Source: Halorubrum laminariae (lineage in GTDB: Archaea; Halobacteriota; Halobacteria; Halobacteriales; Haloferacaceae). Taken from it: 64,000 bases of DNA. The notes below the pieces were generated by a model. That model did no database searches, was not told the DNA's origin, and saw only the letters and a list, made by a program, of their open reading frames with translations. The DNA is taken from contig NZ_JANHDL010000003.1 in the NCBI RefSeq assembly GCF_024494655.1, positions 62,001 to 126,000 of the forward strand. Reading direction: 5' to 3'. Below, piece after piece: positions 9,183 to 18,526 of the stretch (position 1 is the stretch's first letter; every line of letters starts with the position of its first letter). The position numbers were made by a program, and so were the translations under genes.

Positions 9183-10325
9183 ATGAGTCCGCTTGTAGTC
9201 GTCGCTGGATCGCTTCTCGCGATCGCGGCGATGCCGTACTTGGCGTTCCTCGGGCTGTACGCGGTACTGCGTCCGTCCGGATCGCCGGCCGAGAAAGCTG
9301 CGGCCGAACCAGCGGTGAGCATCGTGCTCCCGACGTACAACGAGTCACGTATCGTCGAGACCAAGCTCGACGACTTGATGGCGCTCGACTATCCGATGGA
9401 GAAAGTGGAACTTGTCGTCGTTGACTCTTCGACGGACGAGACGCGCGAGATTCTTCGCGGGTACTTCGAAGATCTGGACGCACCGGACCTCACACTGATC
9501 GAGGAAGACGAGCGCCGCGGGCTCGCGCCCGCGCTTAACGAAGCCTACGAGACGGCACGCCACGAGATGGTTGTGAAGACGGACTGTGACTCAAAACTCC
9601 CGCCAGATGTCCTCCGCGAGGCGGCCGCGAACCTCGCGGACCCCGAGGTGGACGCCGTGACCGGACGGAACGTCGAGGTACTCGGCGGGAGCGAGGTGGA
9701 ATCCGGGTACCGCGGCGTCCAGTCGCACATCCAGCAGCTGGAGTCGCACCTCGACTCGACGCTCATCTTCCACGGCCCGTTTTCAGCGTTCGAAAACGAC
9801 GCGCTGTTGCCGATCGACCCGAACTCGCTCGCGGACGACACGGAGTTGGCGTTGAAGATTCGACGGCAAGGGGGAAGAGTGGTGTTCGATCCCGCGGTGA
9901 AGTATATGGAGGCCAGCTTCTCGGACTTCGTGAAGCGCCGCAAGCAGAAAGACCGGCGTGGGATGGGGCTGATTCGGCTACTGGTCCAGCACCGTGACGC
10001 GCTTGGGAAGTACGGGAACTACGGGAAGCTCGTGCTGCCGTTCAACTGGTGGTTTATGATCGTCTCACCGTGGCTGCTGGCGGTGACACTAATCGTCGGG
10101 ACGGGGGCTGCCGTGTCGCTGTTCGGTATCGGTGGGATCGCGTTGCCTGCCGCGGTGGGGGCGTTCGCGTACCTCGGGCAGAACGACTGGCTCGGGCCGC
10201 TCCAGGCGTTCTACTCCATCTTCGACACGCAGGTGTCGTTGCTTCGGGCGAGTGTGGAGCTGCTGCGTGGCAAAGGCGACGGCACGTGGGAGGTGGACGC
10301 AGAGTTGCGGGAGGCGTTCGAATGA
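9183..10325 (+). CDS. Membrane-bound family 2 glycosyltransferase
   Basis: The 380-residue protein has an N-terminal membrane helix (residues 1-25), a GT-A domain with SIVLPTYNESRIVE, VVDSSTDE and KTDCDSK (metal-binding DxD-type), and two or three C-terminal membrane helices around NWWFMIVSPWLLAV. Such proteins add a sugar to a lipid-linked or growing glycan at the cytoplasmic face. Probable operon head: the next gene overlaps by four bases. The acceptor and sugar cannot be told from sequence. It sits in the aglB locus, so a role in N-glycan assembly is likely. Confidence 0.9.
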   Translation: MSPLVVVAGSLLAIAAMPYLAFLGLYAVLRPSGSPAEKAAAEPAVSIVLPTYNESRIVETKLDDLMALDYPMEKVELVVVDSSTDETREILRGYFEDLDAPDLTLIEEDERRGLAPALNEAYETARHEMVVKTDCDSKLPPDVLREAAANLADPEVDAVTGRNVEVLGGSEVESGYRGVQSHIQQLESHLDSTLIFHGPFSAFENDALLPIDPNSLADDTELALKIRRQGGRVVFDPAVKYMEASFSDFVKRRKQKDRRGMGLIRLLVQHRDALGKYGNYGKLVLPFNWWFMIVSPWLLAVTLIVGTGAAVSLFGIGGIALPAAVGAFAYLGQNDWLGPLQAFYSIFDTQVSLLRASVELLRGKGDGTWEVDAELREAFE

Positions 10326-11377
10326 GAATTCTGTTCGTCACGCACCGCTACCCGCCACACACCGGCGGCGTCGAAACGCACGTCCGGAAACTCGCGACGC
10401 GGCTCGTCGACCGCGGCCACGACGTGACTGTGTTCAGCGCGGATGCCGGCCCCGATGTGCCCTCGGAGAGTACCGAAGATGGTGTCACAGTCCGCCGATT
10501 CCGGTCGCTCAGCCCTGGTGACGCGTTCTACGTCGCGCCGCAAATGGCGCTCGCCGTCCGCCGAGCGGACGCCGATGTCGTGCACGCACACAACTATCAC
10601 GCGTTCCCGCTGTTCTTCGCAACACTCGGGGTGACAGACGAACGGTTCGTCGTGACGACCCACTACCACGGCGAGAGCGCGAGCGGCTTCCGTGACGTCC
10701 TGCTGTCGTGCTACCGGCCGTTCGGTCGATGGGCTGTTCGGCAGGCCGACGACGTGATCGCGGTGAGTGAGTGGGAGCAAGAGCGGTTGCGAGCGGACTT
10801 CGGCGTCGACGCGACGGTGATTCCGAACGGCGTGGACGTCGAGCGATTTGCGAACGCAGAGCCCGAGGAACGGGACCGCCCGTACTTGCTGTGTGTCGGT
10901 CGGCTCGAGGAGTACAAGGGCGTCCAGCACGTGATTCGCGCGCTGTCGGAGCTTCCCGATTACGATCTGTTGGTCGCTGGAAGCGGGCCGTACCGGGACG
11001 AACTGGAACGGATTGCTCGTGAAGAAGGTGTGGCTGACCGCGTAGACTTTCTCGGATACGTCGACGACGAACGTCTGCCGGGACTGTACGCCGGAGCCGA
11101 GGCGTACGTGACGATGTCGGAGTTCGAAGCGTACGGGATGACCGTGGCTGAAGCGTTGGCCGCGGGGACGCCGTGTGTGGTGCGGGAAGCAGGGGCGCTC
11201 GAGGACTGGATTCAAACTTCAGGGATTGTTTCGATACCGTCACCTTCCGAATTCAGAGTTGCTGATTCGATCCAGCGCGCGAGTAGATTTGATCAGCGTG
11301 TCGAATTTCCAGACTCATGGGATTCCCATGTTGTGCGACTTCTACCAGTCTACGGCACCATTCAGCAAGACAATTAA
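10322..11377 (+). CDS. Family 4 glycosyltransferase
   Basis: The 351-residue protein starts MRILFVTHRYPPHTGGVETH, the GT-B fold N-terminus of GT4 enzymes. It carries VIPNGVDVERF, LCVGRLEEYKG and the EX7E motif in EFEAYGMTVAEALAAGTP. The ATG overlaps the GT2 stop (ATGA). From about 11205 the base composition falls sharply within the C-terminal 55 codons, so the gene appears to span a recombination junction. The C-terminus is still plausible for the family. It retains a nucleotide-sugar transferase role in glycan building. Sugar specificity is unknown. Confidence 0.9.
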   Translation: MRILFVTHRYPPHTGGVETHVRKLATRLVDRGHDVTVFSADAGPDVPSESTEDGVTVRRFRSLSPGDAFYVAPQMALAVRRADADVVHAHNYHAFPLFFATLGVTDERFVVTTHYHGESASGFRDVLLSCYRPFGRWAVRQADDVIAVSEWEQERLRADFGVDATVIPNGVDVERFANAEPEERDRPYLLCVGRLEEYKGVQHVIRALSELPDYDLLVAGSGPYRDELERIAREEGVADRVDFLGYVDDERLPGLYAGAEAYVTMSEFEAYGMTVAEALAAGTPCVVREAGALEDWIQTSGIVSIPSPSEFRVADSIQRASRFDQRVEFPDSWDSHVVRLLPVYGTIQQDN

Positions 11378-11480
11378 CCGACTAGCAAGTACTCCCCCCA
11401 GACGAGTAATCCTCTAACTTGAAAATGGTCGGGAACTAACCCACGTCACAGTTCCATGAAGAAATTAAGGAGATGATCAA

Positions 11481-12542
11481 ATGAAAGTTACATTCGTCTC
11501 GACACCGAGAAACGAGGACTGCGGTATAGCCAAGTACACCACGTCGCTTGAGAATTCGATTCCCGGAGAAACTTCCCGGACATCAGTCGATCTCGGGTCC
11601 GCGAATATTCTCCACTACATCAGGAAGACCTTTGGACTAGCGTTCACTGACTCCGATGTTATCCATGTTCAGCACGAGTATGGAATCTTCGGACCAAAGA
11701 GTATCGCAAGTTGGTTTGTGTTCCCGCTTCTCTGGATTATCTCAAGAATCCGGGGGGTGCCCGTTGTAATGACCTTTCACACTGCGTGGGGGCGGGAAAC
11801 GATCTCTCCACCCCTGATGGAGCTGAAAGTATTCTACGTAACTCTAAACAACAAGATGCTCGCCTTCGTCGCCGATCACTCCCTATTCCTCTCTGAAGAG
11901 ACAAAAGAGATATTCGAGTCGAGTGCCTCTCTGGAGTCTGCAGAAGTCATTCCTCACGGAGTCCAAACGGAGGTCCACCCTATGAACCAGGAGGAGGCGA
12001 AGGAACTTTTGGGGTTTAACCCGGACGAACCACTCGTCGCGGAGCCCGGTTACATCCGTCCGGAGAAGGGGAACGATTTCATGGTTGAGGTCGCCAAGCA
12101 GATACCCGACAGAACGATTGTACTCGGTGGGGGAATCCAGAGCGAGTCGGAAAGGTGGTATCTCGAGGAGATCCAGGAGGAGGCCCCGGACAACCTCCAG
12201 ATAACAGGTGTTCTGGACGACGAGGAGTTCCATGCTTTCTTTAATGCGATCGACGTTGCGGTTCTCCCATACGAACAGATGTCCCAGAGTGGAATTGTCA
12301 ACTGGTGTGTCGCGTACGATGTCCCGATGGTGGCGAGTGACATCCACCGGTTCAAGAATCTCGAGGAGGGCGAAGGGATTGTGAAGACCTTCTCTCAAGG
12401 GGACGCTGACGCCGCCACCACGGTGATTGAAAACGTACTTCAGAATGATGGCGAATTAAAAGATATGCTGGAAGAGTACCGTACCAATCGGACGATGGAC
12501 GAGGTTGGTAAGAAGCATATGCAGGTGTATCAGGATGATTAA
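11481..12542 (+). CDS. Family 4 glycosyltransferase
   Basis: The 353-residue protein begins MKVTFVSTPRNEDCGIAKYT, a GT-B N-terminus. It shows VIHVQHEYGIFG, VVMTFHTAWG and the donor-side GYIRPEKGNDFMVEVAKQ. The C-terminal part has VAVLPYEQMSQSGIV in place of a classic EX7E. It is preceded by AAATTAAGGAGATGATCAA, which contains a good Shine-Dalgarno GGAG, unlike the leaderless genes nearby. Codon use is less G+C-rich than at 1-10 kb. It is the first gene of the low-G+C part of the glycan cluster. Confidence 0.85.
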   Translation: MKVTFVSTPRNEDCGIAKYTTSLENSIPGETSRTSVDLGSANILHYIRKTFGLAFTDSDVIHVQHEYGIFGPKSIASWFVFPLLWIISRIRGVPVVMTFHTAWGRETISPPLMELKVFYVTLNNKMLAFVADHSLFLSEETKEIFESSASLESAEVIPHGVQTEVHPMNQEEAKELLGFNPDEPLVAEPGYIRPEKGNDFMVEVAKQIPDRTIVLGGGIQSESERWYLEEIQEEAPDNLQITGVLDDEEFHAFFNAIDVAVLPYEQMSQSGIVNWCVAYDVPMVASDIHRFKNLEEGEGIVKTFSQGDADAATTVIENVLQNDGELKDMLEEYRTNRTMDEVGKKHMQVYQDD

Positions 12543-13506
12543 TGTAAGTTCCAAGATTCGATATGCCGTTTCAGAGATTTCTGAGAACGGAAGAGATCCA
12601 TATTGGTGGAGGCAACGGTTTGCATCAAGAGTAGCTGGTCCGACACTTGGCCACATTTATCGGAACTCGGGTGTGGACTATCTGTCCCGAGACTGGGATA
12701 ATTTACTGATCTTAGATGCATGTAGAGCGGATATGTTCGAAGAGGCTTACGATGCCTCAAGATTTGACGAATACGAGTCGGTTCATTCCATCGGATGCTC
12801 GAGTCCAGAGTGGATGCGTAACACGTTTGAAGGGAAAGAATTTCCAGACACCGTTTACGTCACGGCAAATCCATGGATTTCAAAGATTGCCCCGGATTCT
12901 TTCCATCACGTCGAGAACCTGTGGCTCCGAGATTATGATGCTGCTCAGGAAGATCTTGCTGAAGCCTCTGTCTTGGAGGAAGCGGGACTTGGGGATATAC
13001 CTACTATCTATCCAGATATGTTATCAAAGGCCGCCCGTGACCTCCAGGAAGAGTATCCGAACAAGCGAATGATTGTCCACTACTTCCAACCACACGCCCC
13101 CTGTGTTGGAAACCCGGACGGATCTCGGAAAGAAAAAATACTGGACGAAATGCATCCAGGAGATGATCTGAAGGACGGGAATGTCACTCGAGATGAGGTG
13201 TGGCAAGCCTACATTGACAATCTAAAATACGCCTTCTATTACGCAGAAAAACTCTCCCGAGATCTTGGAGGTCGCTCTGTTTTCACTGCAGACCATGGTG
13301 AACTCTTCGGTGAGTGGCTGTGGCCGTTCCCGATTCGCGGATACGCGCATCCAGATGGTGTGCGCCACCCGAAACTTACTGAAGTCCCGTGGGCAGTGGT
13401 AGAGCACGGGGACCGTCGCACGATAACTGCAGGTTCGACGTCTCATCACGAAGCCGATGAAGATGTGGTGAACGATCGACTGGAGTCATTGGGGTACAAA
13501 GTATGA
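12535..13506 (+). CDS. Sulfatase-like / alkaline phosphatase superfamily hydrolase
   Basis: The 323-residue protein overlaps the upstream GT4 stop by eight bases (ATGATTAA). It has LLILDACRADMF near residue 60, where the metal-binding Asp is followed by Cys-Arg-Ala, and FTADHGELFGEW near the C-terminus, the second metal site of this superfamily. No formylglycine motif is present. Related genes are common in haloarchaeal glycosylation clusters, probably acting on sulfate or phosphate groups of glycans. This is inferred. It is followed by another superfamily member with a four-base overlap. Confidence 0.7.
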   Translation: MINVSSKIRYAVSEISENGRDPYWWRQRFASRVAGPTLGHIYRNSGVDYLSRDWDNLLILDACRADMFEEAYDASRFDEYESVHSIGCSSPEWMRNTFEGKEFPDTVYVTANPWISKIAPDSFHHVENLWLRDYDAAQEDLAEASVLEEAGLGDIPTIYPDMLSKAARDLQEEYPNKRMIVHYFQPHAPCVGNPDGSRKEKILDEMHPGDDLKDGNVTRDEVWQAYIDNLKYAFYYAEKLSRDLGGRSVFTADHGELFGEWLWPFPIRGYAHPDGVRHPKLTEVPWAVVEHGDRRTITAGSTSHHEADEDVVNDRLESLGYKV

Positions 13507-14723
13507 GAAATATCGCCCTTATTGTTCTGGATACAGTGAGGAAAGATATTTTCGACGAGGAAGCGAAGAAATTGAAGGAGATGGCTGATGTCGATGTAGA
13601 CTGCTATGCTGCCAGTTCATGGACTGTTCCCAGCCACGCCTCGATGCTCACTGGGAAGGTGCCGTCAGAACACGGGGTTCATTCCTATTCGCCAGATTTC
13701 GCCCAGATTTATAGGGATACCTTTCTTAACAGTATCCCACATACGACCTATGGCCTGAGTACTAATGGCTGGGCAAGTCCAGATTTTTCCTTTGATATAC
13801 TCTTTGACGAGTTTCTCCACTTCCATGGGTCACATGAACTGATACCAGGGGGAATCGACATAACTCGAGAGTATAATGGGGAAGGATCCTCCTTTCGGTA
13901 CTTGTCTTTTTTTAAAAAGTCTAGGGGACAGATGCTAAGGAGTATTGCGAATGGGGCTTGGGTAAAGTTTAATGACTTCACTCAAGGGACGAGTATTCCG
14001 AAGATGGGTGATTATGGCGTGCGCCGCCTTCGAAAAGAGGCCAAAGAGATGGTAAACGAGGAACCATACTTCCTCTTCATAAACTTCATAGATGCCCACG
14101 GCCCCCACGAGAATCTTTTGCGATATAGAGAGAATGATGTCCCCAATTCATGGACATCGACAATCAAATCCACTATAGATCTGAACGAAACTCCTGATAA
14201 GGATTACTTCAAAAAGTATCGAGAACTGTACCGGAGCTCGATCTCGTACCTTGATCAAGAGGTAGCAAATCTAATTGAGTGGCTGATAAATGACGGTACA
14301 ACAGTCATAGTAACATCGGACCACGGGGAAGGTCTCGGACATCCGGATCCAGTCTTCGGTCATAAGCGACTATCACAGAGTGTGGTTAATGTGCCCCTTC
14401 TCATCATTAATTCTCCGGAGGTATCTGATATAGACTTGTATTCTCACCTTGATCTTCCAAATCTCATACTAGGAGTGATAGACGGAAAGACAGAACTGAG
14501 GGAATTCGAAGAAGTGGTATTCGAGAGAATTGGAGATCCAGATGTTGATGATCAGTACTATGATAAGACCTTACGTGGAAAATACGATGGGGATGATTAC
14601 ACGGTCTGGGACGAAGTGACGGACATAGACAAGGTATTCGATACTCCAATTTGCGAGATCGAAAAGGAGAATGACTACACTGTACACAACCAGGCCCAAT
14701 TAGAGGATCTTGGTTACTTATGA
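13503..14723 (+). CDS. Sulfatase family protein
   Basis: The 406-residue protein starts with RNIALIVLDTVRKDIF, the first metal-ligand block. SSWTVPSHASMLTGK sits where classic sulfatases have C/S-x-P-x-R, so the formylglycine cysteine is absent and Thr may be the nucleophile, as in phosphatases of the same superfamily. IDAHGPHE and TSDHGEGLGHPDPV supply further metal ligands. The sequence is A+T-rich for this genome. It overlaps both neighbours by four bases (ATGA), so the cluster is translationally coupled. Confidence 0.8.
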   Translation: MRNIALIVLDTVRKDIFDEEAKKLKEMADVDVDCYAASSWTVPSHASMLTGKVPSEHGVHSYSPDFAQIYRDTFLNSIPHTTYGLSTNGWASPDFSFDILFDEFLHFHGSHELIPGGIDITREYNGEGSSFRYLSFFKKSRGQMLRSIANGAWVKFNDFTQGTSIPKMGDYGVRRLRKEAKEMVNEEPYFLFINFIDAHGPHENLLRYRENDVPNSWTSTIKSTIDLNETPDKDYFKKYRELYRSSISYLDQEVANLIEWLINDGTTVIVTSDHGEGLGHPDPVFGHKRLSQSVVNVPLLIINSPEVSDIDLYSHLDLPNLILGVIDGKTELREFEEVVFERIGDPDVDDQYYDKTLRGKYDGDDYTVWDEVTDIDKVFDTPICEIEKENDYTVHNQAQLEDLGYL

Positions 14724-15712
14724 ATGTGGCAGTCTTGCACGAAGCTGCATTCGAGTATGGTGGGGGAATGAGGGTGGTAGACTCCCTGGGAAGTGAATTA
14801 GGTGCGGATATTATAATTGGATTCTCCACAGAAGAGGTCGCGAGAAAGTCCAGAAATAATCCCCGAATCCTCTGGAACAGAGAGGTACACGGAGGAACAT
14901 CTCGTGCGATTCAAAGCATAATGAAGTTCCCTTTTGTATCCCTCCAACAATACGATGTTGTGATACAGTCTGGGAGTGGTACACACTGGTATATTCCTAA
15001 GGGTGACCAGAAGATTATTCGTTATGTCCACTCTATCCCTCTGAGTTACAGAGAGAATGGATTCCTTGATAAAATCTCTCGAATTTTAAGAAAGCCAACG
15101 GTCGAGACCGCTAATCGATACGTTGCAAATTCTGATCAGACTTCGGAAGAAATCAAAAACTATCTCGGAAAGGACTCCGAGGTTATATACCCTCCAGTCG
15201 ACACTAATGCGTTTTCGGCAAAGAAAGGTGAAGGATTTGTGACTATCTCAAGGCTCACTGAAGAGAAGGGAGTTCGTGAGGTCGTTGAATTTTTCAACTC
15301 CCGAGATGAGTCCCTGACAGTTGTGGGTTCAGGTCCGCTCCTTGAGGAGTTGGAGGCGATATCCGAGGAAAATGTACGGATTACTGGATGGGTTTCAGAA
15401 GAAAAGAAGAAAGACATACTCAGAGAGGGGGGTGTCTTTGTCCTTAATTCGGGGAATGAGAGTTTCGGCATCGCACCTATTGAGGCGATGGCCTCGGGGA
15501 TGCCCGTCGTTGCTCGAAGGGGAGGATACACACCCAATCAGGTAAAGGATGGATTCAATGGAATCCTGTTTGAGTCACTTGAAGACGGAATCCGGAGGTT
15601 CCTGTCAGAAGGTGTCGATGCGACACCCGAAGAAATAGTCCACGAATCAGAGAAGTACTCCATTGAGTCGTTCACTGCAGACTTCCAAAGGATCATCAGT
15701 GAGGAAATATAG
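14720..15712 (+). CDS. Family 4 glycosyltransferase
   Basis: The 330-residue protein begins MNVAVLHEAAFEYGGGMRVV and has the C-terminal donor domain: VIYPPVDTNAF, FVTISRLTEEKGVREVVEFF, NSGNESFGIAPIEAMASGMP (the EX7E region) and PNQVKDGFNGILF. It overlaps the sulfatase by four bases and abuts the flippase gene without a gap. Codon use is A+T-leaning as in its neighbours. It is probably a cytoplasmic enzyme adding a sugar to the lipid-linked glycan. Confidence 0.9.
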   Translation: MNVAVLHEAAFEYGGGMRVVDSLGSELGADIIIGFSTEEVARKSRNNPRILWNREVHGGTSRAIQSIMKFPFVSLQQYDVVIQSGSGTHWYIPKGDQKIIRYVHSIPLSYRENGFLDKISRILRKPTVETANRYVANSDQTSEEIKNYLGKDSEVIYPPVDTNAFSAKKGEGFVTISRLTEEKGVREVVEFFNSRDESLTVVGSGPLLEELEAISEENVRITGWVSEEKKKDILREGGVFVLNSGNESFGIAPIEAMASGMPVVARRGGYTPNQVKDGFNGILFESLEDGIRRFLSEGVDATPEEIVHESEKYSIESFTADFQRIISEEI

Positions 15713-17149
15713 ATGTCGGATGCGAGCGAAATAAGGCTCGGCTGGGAAACAACCAAGGCGCTTGTCGGAAAATTTGGTCAGGCTGCCACCGGGTTCATCG
15801 GGATGCTCATATTTACGAGGGTCGTTGGGAAGTCCGACTTCGGTGGCTTCTATTTGCTCCTGACCCTCGTAATGATAGCAGATAGACCGATCAGAGGGTT
15901 TGGCCAAGCTGTCCAGAAGCGGTGGTCAGAGGACGATGCACCAAAGGAGGAAATTCTTGGAAGTGTATTAGTGGTCAATACATGCGCGATTCTTGTGGCT
16001 GGAATCGGCGCACTCCTTGCCCGGGATTTTCTCGTGTCGTACACCAGTCTCGAGGGATCCCCGCTTCTCTTCGCGACCCTCTTCGGGTCTCTTGCGTTCT
16101 TCTTCCCCTTCCAGCAAATGATGGGGGCAGAGGGCTGGCCCGCCAAGCAAACCTGGAATGATACCCTCCGGTCGTTTTTGACGCTCCCCCTTCAGGTCGT
16201 CCTGGTAGTTGGTGGACTTGGAGCACTGGGGATGGGCTATGGACTGGCCGCAGCGACCCTCCTCGTAGTCCCTGTTGCCATCTACTTCGTACGTGTTCGC
16301 CCATCCCTGCCAAGCAAAGAAACAATTCGGTCCCTGTGGAAGTATACCCGATACAGTACTCCAGCCGCCGTCGTCGGGAAGGCATATGACAGGATCGACG
16401 TGCTTCTCTTGGGATTCCTCATCGGGACGACATCGGTCGCGAACTACGAAGTTGCTCTCAAACTCACTGTGCCTGCTCTCTTCATCTCGGGTGTGCTCTC
16501 AAGTGCCCTCATGCCGAAGATATCCAATACTATCTCGAAGGGTGGAGAGTTCGTAGAAGATATCACGAATTCAGTGAGTTACGTCAGTATCCTCGCGATT
16601 CCAATCTTCTTCGGGGCGCTCGCGATCCCGAAGCCACTCGTCGTGACAGCGTTCGAGCCACGTTACGCTGAAGCGGCACCGTACCTCATTGGCCTGGCGC
16701 TCTACCAGGCCATCTCGACCCAGACTGCGATTTACTCCCAAACGCTCGCCGGGATGGATCTCCCGAATGTTGAGTTCAAGATCCGAACAATCACGTTATC
16801 GTTCAACGTAATTATCGGCGTTGCCCTTGCACTCACCATCGGCCCAATTGGGATTGTCGTTGCGACAGTCCTTGCTGAGAGTCTGAAGTACATCGTGTCG
16901 GCGGGGTGCGTGGTCCGTCGCGTTGACGGAATTGACGTGGTCCCGACGCCGCTTGTGATGCAGGTTATCTCAGGACTTACGATGTTCTTCGTCGTTAAGC
17001 TCCTCCAGAGGAAGATGCTAATCCAGTCCTGGCTTGATCTTGGAACTATCATCGGAGCAGGGGCACTCGTCTACGGAATTTCCCTCTTCACGATCTCTCC
17101 AGGCGTCCGGCTTACTGCCAAGTCCGTGTACCGTGATGCCACATCCTAA
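15713..17149 (+). CDS. Wzx-type polysaccharide/glycan flippase
   Basis: The 478-residue membrane protein has about 12-14 hydrophobic helices and belongs to the MATE/MVF polysaccharide export superfamily, like AglR of Haloferax. The N-terminal GKFGQAATGFIGMLIFTRVV and DFGGFYLLLTLV are typical. It would flip the dolichol-linked glycan to the outer face for AglB. The start directly follows the GT4 stop. Its G+C is higher than the genes just upstream. It ends the operon. The C-terminal LTAKSVYRDATS has a degraded look-alike just downstream. Confidence 0.85.
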   Translation: MSDASEIRLGWETTKALVGKFGQAATGFIGMLIFTRVVGKSDFGGFYLLLTLVMIADRPIRGFGQAVQKRWSEDDAPKEEILGSVLVVNTCAILVAGIGALLARDFLVSYTSLEGSPLLFATLFGSLAFFFPFQQMMGAEGWPAKQTWNDTLRSFLTLPLQVVLVVGGLGALGMGYGLAAATLLVVPVAIYFVRVRPSLPSKETIRSLWKYTRYSTPAAVVGKAYDRIDVLLLGFLIGTTSVANYEVALKLTVPALFISGVLSSALMPKISNTISKGGEFVEDITNSVSYVSILAIPIFFGALAIPKPLVVTAFEPRYAEAAPYLIGLALYQAISTQTAIYSQTLAGMDLPNVEFKIRTITLSFNVIIGVALALTIGPIGIVVATVLAESLKYIVSAGCVVRRVDGIDVVPTPLVMQVISGLTMFFVVKLLQRKMLIQSWLDLGTIIGAGALVYGISLFTISPGVRLTAKSVYRDATS

Positions 17150-17204
17150 CACCGGGCTCACGGCCCTTTGAACTAAACCGGCCCCCGGATGATCCTAATC
17201 GGTA

Positions 17205-17290
17205 TAGGGGGATCGCCTACTTTGGGGTTCTCACTGCGATTAACAAGTCTTTTCGCGTCACTGCAAAGGAGTTCTATCGGGTGGTTCGAC
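17205..17290 (+). pseudogene. Possible flippase C-terminal remnant
   Basis: Here one frame reads GVLTAINKSFRVTAKEFYRV, which resembles the flippase C-terminus (RLTAKSVYRD). No start or long frame accompanies it. It would fit a displaced second copy of the glycan cluster ending beside the aglB remnant. The match is short and could be chance. Confidence 0.3.
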
Positions 17291-17341
17291 TGATAACGCT
17301 CCACTCTTTCGAGGGGCTCCTCCACGGCGGCCGGCTCAGCT

Positions 17342-17511
17342 CTCGACGCTCTCGAAAATTGGTACCACGTAACCGTGTTGAGCGCGGTCCTCGCGTTCAT
17401 TTGGCTGCCGTGCAGATGTAGGCCAACTTCACGCAGAACAGCGAAGCGTACTTTTCTGGGAACGACGCGTACTACCACTTCTGGGAGGTAATGTACATAG
17501 TCCAAAACTGA
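17342..17511 (+). pseudogene. aglB 5' remnant, frameshifted
   Basis: Two frames joined by a frameshift near 17410-17421 encode LDALENWYHVTVLSAVLAFI and then NFTQNSEAYFSGNDAYYHFW up to VQN and a stop. The intact AglB has RWFHVPVLVGVFAVMLW followed by GEVYFRGNDAWYHLRETTYL at residues 20-60, so this is the N-terminus of a second, divergent aglB. It is on the plus strand, opposite to the intact gene, and nothing of the rest remains. Confidence 0.75.
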
Positions 17512-17664
17512 CGATTGATTAACTAATAGTAGCTAATGATTCTTCCGAATTGTTAATTAATGGAATTCTACACGAAAACCACTCATTCGATTATAATTTA
17601 CTTGAGGTAATTGTACAGTTAGTTGCCAGAAGACACTTACCTGTCTTCCAGCTATCGCGCCCAT

Positions 17665-17689
17665 ATGTACCGGGGCGCAGCCGGTACAT
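17665..17689. repeat. Perfect inverted repeat before the 17705 gene
   Basis: Nine-base arms ATGTACCGG and CCGGTACAT flank a seven-base loop, 15 bases before the ATG at 17705, with CATATG on both sides of the region. It could be an operator of the downstream pair. The A+T-rich stretch 17512-17664 has no other recognisable feature. Confidence 0.45.
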
Positions 17690-17704
17690 CACCACCCCGC
17701 ACAT

Positions 17705-17953
17705 ATGATCACACGGGCAGTCACCATCGAAGACATCGATGACCTGTACCTGACGTGGAACGGCCATATCAACGGCTCTGCCCTCTATCGCCGCGCCCTC
17801 CGCGAGGAGATGGAGCTTCGCGATGTCGACCCGGACGAGCTTCGCAACCTCTTCGAACGGGCCCGCGAGCAGGGCTACACGAAAGACGAGATCGTCGACG
17901 AGACCAACCGCTACGCCGATCTCAAGGCGCTCGTCGACGATACCGAGGAGTAA
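17705..17953 (+). CDS. Hypothetical protein, plasmid/provirus-like
   Basis: The 82-residue acidic protein is all-helical in appearance (EDIDDLYLTWNGHINGSAL, then two charged helices). I do not recognise a family. It lies six bases before the small membrane protein at 17960, so the two form an operon. Haloarchaeal integrated elements and plasmids often carry such pairs. A perfect inverted repeat precedes it. Confidence 0.6.
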   Translation: MITRAVTIEDIDDLYLTWNGHINGSALYRRALREEMELRDVDPDELRNLFERAREQGYTKDEIVDETNRYADLKALVDDTEE

Positions 17954-17959
17954 CCCGCT

Positions 17960-18391
17960 ATGTCACAGGACAATACGCCCTCCGAGACGGCGTCGAATCG
18001 CGCCGACAGCCAGTCCACGGTGGCGAGCAAGCTTCCCAAACAAGCCACGCTCATCGTAGTCGCCCTGAGCCTGTTCGCTGTGGAACCCGCCGCTGCACAG
18101 ACGAACGCAGTCTGTAGCGCAGACAACCTCCCCAGTATGATCGAGGGCTTCTTCCAGCTTACCACGGCGCTGGGTATTGTCGGCCTCGTAGTCGTGTGGC
18201 AGGCCGATTCCCTTATCGAGATGTTCTCGATCACGCCCGAGCAAAAGAAGGCACTCAAGCGGCACAAACGGTCGGCGCTGAAGTCCGCTGTCATCTTGGT
18301 TGCCCTTGGCCCGCTCTATACCGTTGCCGGATCGATGATGAACCTCTCGTTAGCTCACACTCCCGCTACGACTTTGGAGAGTTGCGGCTGA
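17960..18391 (+). CDS. Small membrane protein with signal peptide, pilin-subunit-like layout
   Basis: The 143-residue protein has a charged N-terminus, a hydrophobic segment ending in PAAAQ (likely signal-peptide cleavage near residue 48), and two further membrane helices around TALGIVGLVVVW and SAVILVALGPLYTVAG, with a basic loop KKALKRHKR between them. This size and topology resemble VirB2/TrbC-type subunits of conjugation or virus-related elements. That is topology only, not a sequence match. No ATPase gene of such a system is nearby, so the element is probably incomplete. Confidence 0.6.
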   Translation: MSQDNTPSETASNRADSQSTVASKLPKQATLIVVALSLFAVEPAAAQTNAVCSADNLPSMIEGFFQLTTALGIVGLVVVWQADSLIEMFSITPEQKKALKRHKRSALKSAVILVALGPLYTVAGSMMNLSLAHTPATTLESCG

Positions 18392-18526
18392 AGCCCCTCG
18401 CCGAACAGTATCTGGAATCAGAGAAGGAACGGCTACCGGGCCACTGATTAAACACCAGAATCAGGCTGAATCGGGCGTGGAAAATACAGCGGTACGGTTG
18501 AATAAAGAAATCGGATTACCAACAAC

